A stretch of 64,000 nt of DNA. It comes from Anaeramoeba flamelloides (Eukaryota > Metamonada > Anaeramoebidae). A program made the translations under genes and the position numbers. Numbering within the stretch: the stretch's first letter is position 1; the number at the start of each line of letters is the position of its first letter. The notes under the pieces are model-generated. The model saw nothing but the letters and a program-made list of their open reading frames with translations. It searched no databases and was not told the DNA's origin. The stretch covers positions 6,453,001 to 6,517,000 of the forward strand of contig JANTQA010000070.1 of the NCBI GenBank assembly GCA_027625915.1, in the 5' to 3' direction. Positions 10,041-22,600 of this stretch are shown here, piece by piece.

Positions 10041-11075
10041 TTAAAATAACCAATCTTTGTTTGGGAACTCTTCTTTAACTTCTTGCACGATTTGCTCAAA
10101 GAATTCGAACCTGAGTTTGGCATAGCCTGTATAATCGAAATCAATTTCGGAAATTTGTGATTGCACGAGTGCCCAGATTCCCCAATAGATCAAAGAGACT
10201 AGCATGAACATTCTTACGGCAAAATAGCTTTGTTGCAAATCCCTTTCGTTGACTTGTAAAGGTGTGCAGTTATCCCTTGATGCGAGGTAGTGTGTCAAGA
10301 AGTCCAAAATGATTTCCTTGGAGGGCAGCAATTGCTTTTCCATTTCAAACCCAGAGTATTCGCAGAAGTGGTTTGCAAGATCAAACCAGGGCACATTCAA
10401 AGAGCAGTACTCAAAGTCGATAAATTGGATCGATTCCGATTTTTGGTTGTAGACGATGTTGCCAGAAAGCAAATCGTTGTGACAAATGCATACGGTACAA
10501 TCAATTTCTTTGTTGAGCATTTCTTTCAATTGCTTGATGATCTTGGAGTACTTGGTGTTTGGTTCCAATTGCTTTTTGTTTGTGGACAATTTTTTGAAAT
10601 TTTGGCTCCATGTGTTAATCACATCAAAGACGTCTTTACGGTTTTTTACCTCGTCAGTGGGGACAGAGTGGAATTGTGCTAATTGCTTGGCAATTAAGGT
10701 CCTTAACTTTTTTCCTCTCATTTGCTCAGAGGAGATGGATTTGCCATCAAAAAATTGATAGATCAATGCATTGGGATACACGCAATACAGCTGTGGGCCC
10801 ATTTTCTTTTTCGACAAGTTCCAAATGAAATTTAATTCATTGTCTCGATCGATAATCTCTTCGGTCTTTCGGCCATTGACCCTCAGTAACAAGGTCTCGG
10901 CCTTTCCGGACGTGTCAACTAACGCATATACCTTGTTAGTAATGCCTGCTGTAAATTGCTTCATTACAAAATTCGATTCAGAAAGGTTGTTCCAGTGTGG
11001 GATGTTCAGTGTTTTTAATTCTTTAAGAATACTTAATTTGTTTTCAGGATCGAGGGTGTATTGTTTGGTGTTCAT
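10041..11075 (-). CDS. ETNK: Ethanolamine kinase (choline/ethanolamine kinase family)
   Basis: Cytosolic enzyme that phosphorylates ethanolamine (possibly choline) with ATP, the first step of the CDP-ethanolamine (Kennedy) route to phosphatidylethanolamine. The 344-residue frame has no intron and is near the usual family length. Visible motifs: the N-lobe FTAGITNKVY (41-50), LLLRVNGRKTEEIIDRDNE (62-80), the Brenner phosphotransferase motif CHNDLLSGNIVYN (198-210; Asp201 catalytic, Asn206 metal-binding) and the choline-kinase motif IDFEYCSLNVPWFDLANHF (219-237; Asp220 metal-binding). HNDLL followed by NI-YN is the form seen in ethanolamine kinases, whereas choline kinases usually have HNDCQEGN, so ethanolamine is the preferred substrate call. 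The ATG context is AACAAAATG. The DNA is clearly less AT-rich than its flanks. Substrate preference remains inferred. Confidence 0.95.
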   Translation of the reverse strand: MNTKQYTLDPENKLSILKELKTLNIPHWNNLSESNFVMKQFTAGITNKVYALVDTSGKAETLLLRVNGRKTEEIIDRDNELNFIWNLSKKKMGPQLYCVYPNALIYQFFDGKSISSEQMRGKKLRTLIAKQLAQFHSVPTDEVKNRKDVFDVINTWSQNFKKLSTNKKQLEPNTKYSKIIKQLKEMLNKEIDCTVCICHNDLLSGNIVYNQKSESIQFIDFEYCSLNVPWFDLANHFCEYSGFEMEKQLLPSKEIILDFLTHYLASRDNCTPLQVNERDLQQSYFAVRMFMLVSLIYWGIWALVQSQISEIDFDYTGYAKLRFEFFEQIVQEVKEEFPNKDWLF

Positions 11076-11898
11076 TTTGTTTGTTGTAAATTAGTTTTAT
11101 TTTTTTTTTAGAGATAAAGTAAAAAGAAGATAATAAATTAAAACCTTAATGGTGAAAAAAAAAAAATGTTTCTGAATCAATCAAAAAGTTTACCGTTTTA
11201 GGAAATCAAACGACTCTGTATAACATAATTTTGAATCGGTGTTGAGAGAATGTTAGTTTGTGAGAAAATAGTTTATCAAACCCAAAATTTCCAAGTGGAT
11301 AACCGATGGATTGAGCTAAAAAGTACTACGTGGTACTTTTCTGAAATATTCTGGGAGTGTGAGGTTTTTTTCTGTAAAACGAACTATTTTTCTAATATTT
11401 TTTTAAATATTTAGTTTCAAAATTTCCAAGTGGATTAAAAAAAAAGTTTCAAGTTATTTATCTTCTCGACCATTTCAGAACATTTTATCTCGATTTATGT
11501 AAAAATATATTTTTTTCGGAAAAATCCTTTTAATTTTTTTATTCGAGACCAAATCAAGTTTCGAGAAAATTCACTAATACGGGGACATTCTTTTTTTAAT
11601 TAAATCGATTTAAGAATTTGTTTACTCAAAAATCGAAGAATTATATATTTTATACTTTTTAACCTTTTATAAGAATTTTTATGAACACTTTTGGAATTTT
11701 ACGATCATTTTAATTGATTATCGTTTTGATTGAGCAAAAAAATCTGTTAAAATTTCTTTTTGTTTGTTAAAAGAAAAATCGATTAACCAAAGATACAACA
11801 CGTAACAATTCATCATTTTTCACGATTTGTTGATTGGTTATTCCATCCTAATGATCAATTCCCAGAATGTTGTGGCTTAACTACCACTGGCGTTTGCG
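11076..11898. other. AT-rich gap upstream of the ethanolamine kinase gene
   Basis: No reading frame of note. The first 30 bases next to the gene (T-rich on this strand, so A-rich in the transcript) are the likely 5' UTR and promoter. Confidence 0.45.
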
Positions 11899-13342
11899 AT
11901 TTAAATTGGATAAAATATCAACCAATTTTCGTTTTTTCAATTCAAAGTATTCTTTTCCAGAGTGATTCTTATTTTACCCAATTGAGAGTATAAAATGGAA
12001 TTATCCAAGCAAACAAATTGGGTGCTCTCACAAACTACAATCTATTTCATTGAGAGACTATTTTATAAAAGGAAAAGTGTATTGGAAATTGAAGTTTAAA
12101 ATTATTTTCTTTTTTTTTCTCTCAACCCAAACTAAATGAATTTTTTAGCATTGTTGAATTGGTAGTTTACTTTTTCATTTCAACCAAAAGGAATTCCTTC
12201 AAATAACCACAAAATTTTAATCTCATTCATAAAGTCTTGTAATAATGTTTTGTGATTTTCTTTTCGACTTTTTCTCGAAGACTTAATTTTTAAACGCGTT
12301 TTGTTGTTTCGATTTTATTCCAACTTTTTTTTTTCTAGAAATATTTGAATCTCAAGAGAATTTGACTGTGTAGATGTAAAAGGCTTTTTGGGTTTGAGAA
12401 TTTGAGGTTCTATGTTGAGAAAAATAAATTAGGAAAAATATTAAACTCTTTTTGTTGCTTTTTACTTTTCTCAAAAAATTTCTTCTTATGAAGACAACAA
12501 AAAGCAAAACCAAAAGTCAGTCAAGTTTTTATTTTCTATTTAGTTTTCGTATTTGATCTTTTTACAGATATTTCAATTATAAATGTGAAAAATTATCACT
12601 TCCTTTTCGAGATATGAATTCTAAATAAAGTTTTTAAAAGGAGTCGGTTACAATTTGTGGTTTCGATCCCTATTTGAAAGAGGAAAATGAAAAGGAAGTG
12701 TAAATTTTTTCCCGTTTATAATTCAACGACCAATACTGATAAATTGTAATTTATGTTTGGAAATTTTTTTTTGATTTTCCTTTTTTTAATTTTTATTCTC
12801 AACTTTGAAGAAAGCATTTTATGAAGACAAGTGTTAAGAAACTCTGTAAAATTAGTTGTTCTTGAAAATATTCTTTGTATCAGAGACTGTTTGATGTGAA
12901 ACAGTTCGAAGATTTATAAAAATGGAAATTGAACTCAAACAATTTTTGAATTTTATTCGAATTTATCAGTAAAATAGTGTAGAATTTTCTTTATGAATGA
13001 TCGAATATAAATTTGGGAGACGACATTAAACCCTAAGGAAACAATCAAACAATATTAACAAGAAACTCAACTTAAACCCCCAAATATATTTGCAAAAATA
13101 CTTTCTTGAAATACCTTTTTATTCAACAAAGGAAAAAAATTTTAAACTTCAATTTCCAATACACTTTTCCTTTTATAAAATAGTCCCTCAATGAAATAGA
13201 TTGTAGTTTGTGAGAGCACCCAATTTGTTTGCTTGGATAATTCCATTTTATACTCTCAATTGGGTAAAATAAGAATCACTATGGAAAAGAATACGTTGGA
13301 TTGAAAAAACGAAAATTGGTTGATATTTTATCCAATTTAAAT
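11899..13342. mobile_element. 1.44-kb element with nearly identical 210-bp inverted arms
   Basis: The left arm (11899-12110) begins ATTTAAATTGGATAAAATAT and is repeated inverted at 13130-13342, ending in TATCCAATTTAAAT. Only scattered differences are visible over about 210 bp (for example CCAGAGTGATTC against its inverted partner with AATCACTATGG), so the element is young or the arms are kept alike by conversion. The interior contains one 180-bp MITE (12562-12738) and no transposase frame, so it is non-autonomous. Confidence 0.85.
12562..12738. mobile_element. 180-bp palindromic MITE, AATTATAAATGGG family, copy 2
   Basis: Left arm TTCAATTATAAATGTG...TCACTTCC, right arm GGAAGTGTAAA...TTTATAATTCAACGACCAATACTG. 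It lies inside the 1.44-kb inverted-repeat element and so inserted after it. Confidence 0.7.
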
Positions 13343-13520
13343 CTCGAAATATATAGTAAGGTACCAGAAACTTTAATATTTAATTTTTTTCCAGAAGTAA
13401 TAGAGTAATCTTTTTCAAAAAGAATGCAATTTAACCTGATAAACAAACTCCTTTTATCAACTTTAGAGAAAGGATTATCATTTTTAAAGGAATTAATTTT
13501 TCTGAATTTAATTTTCAGTT

Positions 13521-14000
13521 CAGTGGTGTAAATAACCCGTGTTGACAATCTTTAACCGATTACAAACATTTAATTTGTGTTTTTTTTTTTTTTTTTTTTT
13601 TCAGACTTGGGTATTTGAAGATAGGAAAACCTAGGTATATTCTTGCTTGGTGTAAAAATCGACTTTAGAGGTTAGATCTTAGATTAGTCAAAATGGCACA
13701 ATAATATTAAATTATTTGGTTTCAAAAATTTAATCATATTTATCAAAATTTTATGAGATTAAATGATTTTTTTATAAAAAATTCAAAAAATGATTTTTTT
13801 CTCATTTTTTTGTCAAAAAAATTACATTTTAATCTTTCAATATAAAAATAATTCATATTTAGAGAACTTCACTTCTTGTTTATATACTGTTGCCACCCCG
13901 TTTATCTGTTTCTATTATTTTGCAAACCTGCCAATATATTTTAGACATGAGTTAAATTTTCGTAATTGGTAATAATAAAAAGTTTGGTTTATTTACACTA
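13521..14000. mobile_element. 0.48-kb inverted-repeat element, TGTAAATAACC family, copy 2 (uninterrupted)
   Basis: The ends CAGTGGTGTAAATAACC and GGTTTATTTACACTACATT are inverted. The element is continuous across AAAAAATGATTTTTTTCTC, where copy 1 carries the LINE, and so serves as the empty-site reference. A long T run (13579-13600) is an internal expansion. Confidence 0.8.
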
Positions 14001-14379
14001 CATTAAATAAAATTTTGCTCCTTTTTGTTTTTTTTTTGAATCTAAAAATAAAAAAGAAAAATTTGCAAAACCTTTTTATTTTGATGAAATCTCACATTTA
14101 GTAAAATCTGAGAGTTTCTCTGTTAAAAGAAAATTGAAAATTTAATTTTATTTTTATAATGTAAGAAAAAAAAAATCAAATATTGAATCCTTTAAGATAT
14201 ATAAAAAATTGTTATTTATTTTATTCGCAAAAAATTATTAAATTTCTTGAAATTTAAAAGATTATACAATATTCCTATTCAAATATTAGGACATTTATAA
14301 CAAATTTTTAGTATTAAGACAAGTTATTTTGGGAATATCTAAAAGAATATCTGTTTTTTTTCCCTTAGAATTATTTATT

Positions 14380-14580
14380 TACAGTCAGTTTCAAATTTAA
14401 GGCACAAACTTTCAACGAAATTTAAGCCACAAAAAAATCTCAAATTAAGGTTAAAATTTGGAATTTTATATTTTACAATTTATTTTTACTAGAATTTGAT
14501 TTTTGTGCCTTAATTTGGGATTTTTTAGTGTGCCTTAAATTTCGTTGAAAGTTTGTGCCTTTAAAATGAAACTGACTGTA
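14380..14580. mobile_element. 200-bp inverted-repeat element, boxed family, copy 2
   Basis: TACAGTCAGTTTC at the left and GAAACTGACTGTA at the right, TA at both edges. The arms carry AAGGCACAAACTTTC and its inverse; one internal box has decayed to AAGGTTA. Confidence 0.9.
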
Positions 14581-15332
14581 AAAGTGAAAAACCATTTTCT
14601 AAATTGACTAACAAATTCAAAAAAAATACAAGTCTTGGAATTTAAAAACCAAGCAAAAAAACCGATTATTACAAGATTAAAGTCTCTTTAAAGCTATTTT
14701 TAGAAGCAAATTATTAGTTTTTACAAGTTTTTATACATTTTTTACTTTTTATAAAAGTTCCAAATTCACTATTTTCCAATTATTTCATACAAAAATACCC
14801 ACATTTGATGGTGAACAGGGAACATAATATCTCCCAAAAAAGTATAAAAATATACATCACAAGAAACACAAAGCTTTTAAAATAACCCAGATATAGAAAA
14901 ACCCTTAAATTTACAAGAATTAACCAAATCTAAAATTTTCTCACTTTTTTTTTTTGAAGACTTATACCTTAAATTACCCATAAAACCTAAAAAAAAAATA
15001 TTTTCATCTTATACCCTGTAATTTACAGTTCTATTAAAACCAAAGAAATTCTAAAACCGAAGGATAAAAATGGAAAAATTTTGAAAAAATTGAGATACTT
15101 TTGTATAATTTTTATCATCAAAAAAAACCACAAATTTGTTAAAAAATGATAAAAAACCAAAAAAATTTGAATAGATTACAATCCCTAATTTAAAAATTAC
15201 TTCAAAAAATCTATGGGTTTATTTCAAAAAATAATTTATACTTAGGTATATTATTGAGTATTTGGTTCAATTTTGAATAATTCTTGAAATTTCGGTACCC
15301 TTTTATTTGAAAAAGGGTTTATTTTAACACAC
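14581..15332. other. AT-rich gap
   Basis: No gene or clear repeat seen. Confidence 0.4.
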
Positions 15333-15930
15333 CATATAAGGTATTTCCAAAAAAGTGTGGCATTTTTTTCTACATTTAATAAAAAATCATCTTTGTTAGT
15401 TGTAGTATTCAATAATTGATGATATCAAATTAAGTTTAATATTGATACTAATTGGATAAATGGCTAAGGTATTTATTTGAAAATAAATTGGATGAAATAT
15501 TTTCAAAAAATGAAAAAAAAAAAAAATAACACTTTTTTTGGTGAAAACAATATACGACCAACTTCAATAAAAAACTGGAAATAAGGATAGGGTACAAATG
15601 ATTTTTTAAACAATAAAATACACTTATATGTTTTCAATTCTATTTGAAATTTTTTTGAGATTAAAAAAGTTATGAAAACGGTTTTTTCAAACAAAAAAAA
15701 AATAATAAACACAAATTGTAGCTCCTAAAAAATATCAGATAAAATTGAGATCAGAAATTTTGAATATCCGTTTCTTTAGGTAATACAATACTAAGAAACA
15801 AATTGAATTATAAATAAGAATCAATAAATGGTATTTAATCATTTTGGATGTTCAAATGCTTTTTTAAGATTGTGTTTAAAAGATATATATTAAAATAAGT
15901 TTGCCCCACTTTATTGGAAATAGCTTATAT
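15333..15930. mobile_element. 0.6-kb inverted-repeat element, ATTTCCAATAAAGTGG family, copy 2
   Basis: Ends CATATAAGGTATTTCCAAAA and CCACTTTATTGGAAATAGCT are inverted. The sequence is the reverse complement of 5998-6593 over its length, with moderate divergence. A 69-residue Phe/Lys-rich frame on the minus strand (15503-15712) is an AT-rich by-product, not a gene. Confidence 0.75.
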
Positions 15931-16690
15931 TAAAATTTAGTTTTTATTAAAATTATTATAAAAAAACCATTAACAGTTTAAGAAATAATATACCACCAAC
16001 TTTAAATAAAAAAAGACTAATAAAATAATATAATTATTAATTTTATTGTATTTTAATTTCATAGTATGTAAATCTGGTTAAAACCCCACTGAAAAAATCT
16101 TGAAAAAATTAAATCCAAAAAGCACATGAAAAATTCAAATTAAAACATTATTAAATAATTTTTAAGATCCAAAATCTTTGATTTAGAAGCCAGATCTTTT
16201 ATATTTTATCATATTTTTTTGAAAATTTGAATGGATAGAAATTAAGAAAAAATTTCAATAAATACTATAAATCTCGTTACTAGGTATTCCAGTGTGAAAC
16301 TAGACTGTTTACCCCCAACCACTATTAAAAATAAAACAATAAATAACGAAAAAAAAAAAAGATATTGAAAAAAAAAAATATAAACATCCTATAATAAACA
16401 TCTAAAAATATCAAAATCAACTTTCAAAAGATACCAAAATCAACAAAAAAAAAATCAACCCCGCCAATTGTAACACGATTTCCTACTTAGGATTGTTAAA
16501 ATGAAGTACAAAAATAAAAATAACAATCACATATACACTTATAAGAAAAAAAAACAAAAAAAAAAAACCCTTAAATAAAAAAAAAAAATTGAAACAGTTT
16601 ATTTTTAATAAAAATTAAAATTGTATAACAATAACAACCAAAGTAATTAGCTATCTAAAAAAAAGATCAATAAAATAAATGGAAAATTAC
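15931..16690. other. AT-rich gap 3' of the giant receptor gene
   Basis: Poly-A and poly-T runs, presumed 3' UTR and terminator region of the minus-strand gene. No further structure recognised. Confidence 0.45.
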
Positions 16691-19600
16691 TTATTTTTTT
16701 TTTTTATTTTTTTTTTTTATTTTTCTAAAACTTAACAAACTTCTTTTTTTCTTTCTTGAACCACTTTGAGCGATTGAATTATTTTTAAATTGGTACTCCA
16801 TAAACAAGGAGATGATTTTATTAAGACGCAGCTTATGCTTTATCGTTGCATCCCTGCTATACCATTTAATAAACACATTTAAGAAATCATGATTCCAATA
16901 ATTGATGAGTGTTTCTCTCATTGTGAGAATTTTTGATGATGATTTGTAATTTTTCTTTTGTAGAAGATTGCCATTCATGATCTTTTTTGAAATTTTTTGT
17001 GTTGGCTTTAATTTTTTAGAATTTATGGAGGCACACCAATTCATTAATAATAAAAAACTAACTTTATGGCCTTTCTTCCCGCCCTTCAAAAGATCGACGA
17101 GTGCTTTGCCTTGGAAAGAACGGGTTGCCTGCTTAATGTCATCGATTTCCTTGCCCGTTTTCACGCGGTATCTGTGCTTCAACTCGAAGAACACAATGAG
17201 CAACAGGATCAAGACTGAGAACCAAACAATTACTATTATGCTTACTGAAAGTTTATTTCGATCATTGACATTTGTAAAATCATCTGAAGAGAAGATGAGC
17301 CCAGAAAACAAAACGATTTCTGAAACGAATAATAAAACGAATTCCAAAAAATTGTGCCGAATGATTAAATAGGGCCTGTAGACAAATTGCAACAGGAGAG
17401 CAATAAACAGAACAATTATACATAAAATCAATTGATAAATCTTTGCATTAGTCAAATAAATTTGGAAAATGACGAAAAATAGTTTACGTATCATCACAAC
17501 TATTTCCCAATAAAAGTAGTTTTTGGAATATCTGCAACAGAGCAAGCCAAACTTTTCATCGAAGTGCCTTTCGTTCAACCTTTTCGAATAATGTACCAGC
17601 AGTATTATCAATAACAGGGGGATACCGATAATGTAAATGAGGGAGAAAATGATCGAAATTATAAAAAGATCATACCAATCGCTTGAAAAGCATTTGATAT
17701 CCCCCGATGCGTGTAAGTAGTAGTTGCCATCGTCACGTTTGTCGCATTTAAATATTTTTAAAACATTGAGAGTTAAAATCAAATACAGCAAGGTTAGCAA
17801 TGTGGTATAGCAATTGATAAAATTGTTACCCAATTTCTTACGGTCCTCCTTCGAAACACCCGAGATGAACGGAGAAACCAATATATATTTCAACGCAACC
17901 AAATAATAGACTAACCTATTTTTGTGAGTTGCTTTGCTCGGCTTCATGCACAATTTTGGGCAGGCACCCATTATCTTGTGGCCGTACCGTTCTGTATAAA
18001 ACGAATGTAGCCAAACAAGGATATAGCATCCAACCAACAGCAATACAAATATGAAGGGGCTGAAAATTATGAAATACCATTTCTGTTTCCACGAAAATTG
18101 GAAGGAGCAGTCCAAAGCTAAAAAGTCGACATTGAAATTAAAGACTAATGCAAACCGGAAGGTTTTCTGAAGATTTTCGGGCCAGGTGACATTCAAGTCA
18201 TTCATTATTGACAGGATTTGTAAAAAGCTAAATGCGATTGTGAATGATCCAAAATAATTTTTCGCCTTTTTAGACAGCACAAACATGATCAATAAAAAGA
18301 CATATAAAAACAGGAAAATGAAAAAGATTCTTGATCCTTGGTTATTGGGGCATGGCTCACATCTACTTTCCAATTTATAGTATTTTGCCGAGCACTGGGA
18401 ACACACATCGCCGGAATAACCCAATTCAGGATTGCATACTCCAAAGTCACCGCCGAGACAGGCCTCTTCTATTTTACACTTGATATAGGTGGTTGGGTTT
18501 TCTTTGGAATGCCAATAGCCCTTCCGCGCATCAGGGACTCGTGTATCAATTTTTTTACAGATGGCACCATCTGGGCATTTTTTACACACGCCCCCAGGAG
18601 GGCCATAAAAATTCACGTTACAAAAGCAATTACTGATATCGGAGACGCCGCTAAAGAGAGAAACCGAATTTATCGGGCAATCCACACAGTACGAAGATCC
18701 AACATTTGGCTGGTATTTGTTAAAATCGCAACGTTCACACTGTTCCTTGCCCTTTGCATTACTATATCTCCCCGCATCGCAAAACAGGCAGCCAGTGTAG
18801 CCCCTTTTATTTGCATATGTACCTATCTGGCACTGAAGGCAGCCAGTTAACCCGTCCATATTTGAATAGGTCCCCAGAGGGCACGCCTCGCATTCGTGCT
18901 GCCCCTGCTTATCTTGGTAGGTACCCCATCCGCATTTAAGACATGATGTTAAACCTTCCTTTTCGCCATATGTACCTGCATGGCAGCCCGTGCACGCCTC
19001 TGCGCCCGTTTCATTTGAAAAGGTTCCAACCCCACACTGCAGGCAACTCGTTTGCCCCCCGCGGATATTATAATGGCCAACGGGGCATGGCTCACAAAAA
19101 GATTGGCCATGCTCATTTTGGTGTTGGCCCGGTAAACAAGGAACGCACTCTTGGAGCCCCGTTTCGTTAGCAAAACTCCCCGGTTGGCATATAAGGCAGG
19201 CCGTGCTCCCCTTGGCGTTTTGATACTGCCCGGTTTTGCACGCTTCACAGCAAGTACCATAGCCATCAGAATATTCCCCCAGGGGGCACATCTTGCACGT
19301 ACTGTTTAGATTATCAGAATAATAGCCCGACTTGCAACCTAACAATTCGATTACAATTGTCTTGGCATCTTGGATGTGATCATCCCATTCGTAATTGTCG
19401 ATGGTATTTATTTGCAAACGCTCTAATGGCGATTTAGCATTCTCTTGTTTATTTGGGAAATAGAACAGTTCTATTGTTTGGTTTAATTTGCTCCTTTTAT
19501 TCCAATTGGACAAATGAGCATATGCTTCACCTTTTAATTCAAATATAGAATTTTCAATAGTTACGATTGGCGCTTCAAAATTATCGTCGTCTATATACAA

Positions 19601-22600
19601 ATCATATTGCGAAGTAAAGGTGTTTTTTGAGAAAAATTTTCCAAATATATCCAATTCCCCCTTGACAATAAATTTGCCATAGTTGGTAACGGACCAAAGA
19701 TCCTTTGCGTTATCATCTAAATCCACTAATAGGGAACTTGTTGCATGGAATTCGCCTTTATTAATAAATTCCGAATTTTGGCAAAATTTCAGTTCAGAAC
19801 TCTCGACATTGAACTTGCCATCCTCAGAATTCAAAATTCTTGAATTAAGCAATTGTAAAGTGCTTTGTGGGTTTATAATAGTGTTTTTAACGAGATGCAA
19901 ATCCAAATTCTCAAGAAAGCCATCATTATTAAACTCAAATAATCCAACAATAAACATTTTATGAATGGTATGATTAAAATTTATGAAATGGCCGCCTTTC
20001 ATTTCAAGGGAATATAAGGAAAAAATCCTCTCTTCTTCTTCTTCTTCTTGGTCATAATTTTTAAAATATAAGATACTATTAATCATCATGAATTTGGTAT
20101 TGTCATTATTGATAGTCAAATTCGAAAAGGTATTTACACTTTTATCATAATCACCATTATCTAATAAAACATAATCGTTCTGATCTTCAAGGTATAGATT
20201 ATAAAAGTTCTGACAATTCAGAAAAAGATTTTTATTATTAAAATTATATCGCTCGTTAATAATTTTAATTAGCCATTGGTCATCAACACTATGATAATCA
20301 AAGTTCGTATCCATAATTTGAACATTGATGAACTTTGCTTGGCTATTTAATATATTAATCAAACCCAAATTGTCTTGAATAATAAAACCGGTTAAGTCAA
20401 AAAATTGCAAATGGTAAAATTGAATAAAGGAATTATCTGATATATCAATTATTGGAATAAGATCATCATTAGCCTGTGAAAAATGAAAATCTGTAAAGCA
20501 GATTTGGTTATGGAAATAAACAGAAGAATAATCCTTTAATTGGATATGAATATTCTTAAAAATTAATTTCGGATTGGGTGAAGTCTCAGTTTTCGTTTGA
20601 TTTATATATTTGAATTTATTAAAATGAATATTTTGAGAATTTATAAAAATTAATTTTTTATTCTCATTTATTTCATTATTAAAAATTACATCTTTGGCAT
20701 CAGGTGTATTTTGCATAAACGATTCGGAACATTTTATTGGATCGTGATAATTAATAAAAATATTGTTTTGATTTTCAATGGAAATGCTTTGTAAATCTTC
20801 GTCAAATACATAATCATTATCCTGGTCGTAACAGGAACTACTTAAAAAAATGTTATCCTTTGATCTCAATTTATTCAATTTTGATAAACTGATATCGTAT
20901 GGACAATAGATATTAAAAGCATCACTTTGATTAATATATTTTTGATTCTTTCTTTTGAATTCTGAAACTAAATCGAATGAAACGTTTTTTTTAGAAAAGC
21001 AATCATCTTGAGCAATCAATTCAATATTATAGACTAATTCATAATTCGGGCTAATGCCATAGAATAATCTTTCCTTGGAATCTAAATGTAACCAAGACAA
21101 GGAACTGCCTGTGTCATCGATTTGATAGGAATAAAATAGATTTGCCGCCCGCTCAGATTCGTATTGGAATATTCCAGAATCAAATACGAAACTAAAATAT
21201 GTGTTGGGCTTAATGTTTATTGTATCATTTAAATAGCCGCTATTTACAATAATTTGTTCGGTCTCAAGATTCTGATTAGATTCGTATTGCTGGAGGTATA
21301 TATTATATTGAAATTCAGAACTCTCGAGAGCATCGCTCTCCCCAGACCAGGCAACAATAAAATTCGCGTTGTCTCCATGGAAGCCTGTAACATAGGGTGT
21401 TGTTTGGATCCCGCTCGAAGTGGAATTTATCTGGAATTCTTCCTGTTGCTTTTCTCCAAATTTATCAAGAATTTGCCCATAAATGCCTGGAGCACCCGAT
21501 TGGCCCTGCATGCTGCTTTCCCAGACAACCATATAGGCTTCAAACCCGTGCCCAATGATGGAGACACGAGGTCCCTTTTGGTCACCGCTTTTGTGTGTAT
21601 TGATAAGGAAGTGCTCACCAACCTTTTTGTCATCCGAATTATACAATTGGCCAATAATATCATAGCTATCCCCATCCGATCCATAATCAGATATTTCCCA
21701 GACGATTAAATAGTTATTTGTTGACAAGATCGCAACATCCGGCTTACCCTGTACCAGTGACATGTTTTTATTAACAATAAAGCCCGTTTTTTCATCATTT
21801 GCGAGTGTACGTCTTTCTGCATATATCCTATTTGTCTGATTTGTAGGCATGTAATCCTCCCAAACAATTAAATATTCTTCGCTATTTTGAAAAATCCCTA
21901 TTTTTGCATTTTGCTGTTGAACATCATTTTGATGATCTACACCATCTCCAACTCTCTCGGGTTCATCGAATTTAGATCCATCGTGAGTATATATAATTAG
22001 AAAGACCATATGGTCGGTAGTTTCATAAGTAATAATTGATTTTCCCTGTGCTGGGAACGTTTTAACTTGCGGATTAATATTACTAACAGTACCATAAGAT
22101 TTGGCAAACAAAATATCTGTAGTCGAAAAATTCTTATCAGCTGGATAATATATCCGGCCAACTATATTATACATGTGATCTTCTTTCTCTTTTTCAAGAA
22201 GAATAAGCACTTCATTGAAACCGGAACCATCCAGATACGTAGAAGAAGGGTTTCTTTGGGTAATATCCACTGAAGTATCAGGTACCAGGCCTATATCCTC
22301 CAACAGAGAATTATTCAAGTAATATCTTTTCCCATAGACACCATGCATAGATGAATTTGAAAAACTCCAATCTATTAAATATGTCTCTCCAATGCTGACA
22401 ATGTTTGGGTTTGTATTGTTATCATGCTCATTCGCTGTGTCAGTAATTTTTATTCGACTGCCATATAGGGTATAATTATAGCAATTCTGGGTCGTCCCAA
22501 TGACAAACGCGAACGCGTCTTGGGCAGTTTCCCCGCATTCATTGGAAACTTCGAGTTGAATTTCAATTGTTTGCCTTTCCGATCCTGTTTGCCCAAAGAA

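Noticed and set aside
12650-12680. GGTTTCGATCCC-type sequence resembling a tRNA T-loop
   Set aside because: It is the core of the 180-bp MITE family and recurs in related form in its other copies; no cloverleaf can be drawn around it.
18338-18850. 170-residue plus-strand frame, and several other long frames opposite 16968-22668
   Set aside because: They are antisense to the giant receptor gene, whose Cys-rich and membrane pattern clearly marks the coding strand.
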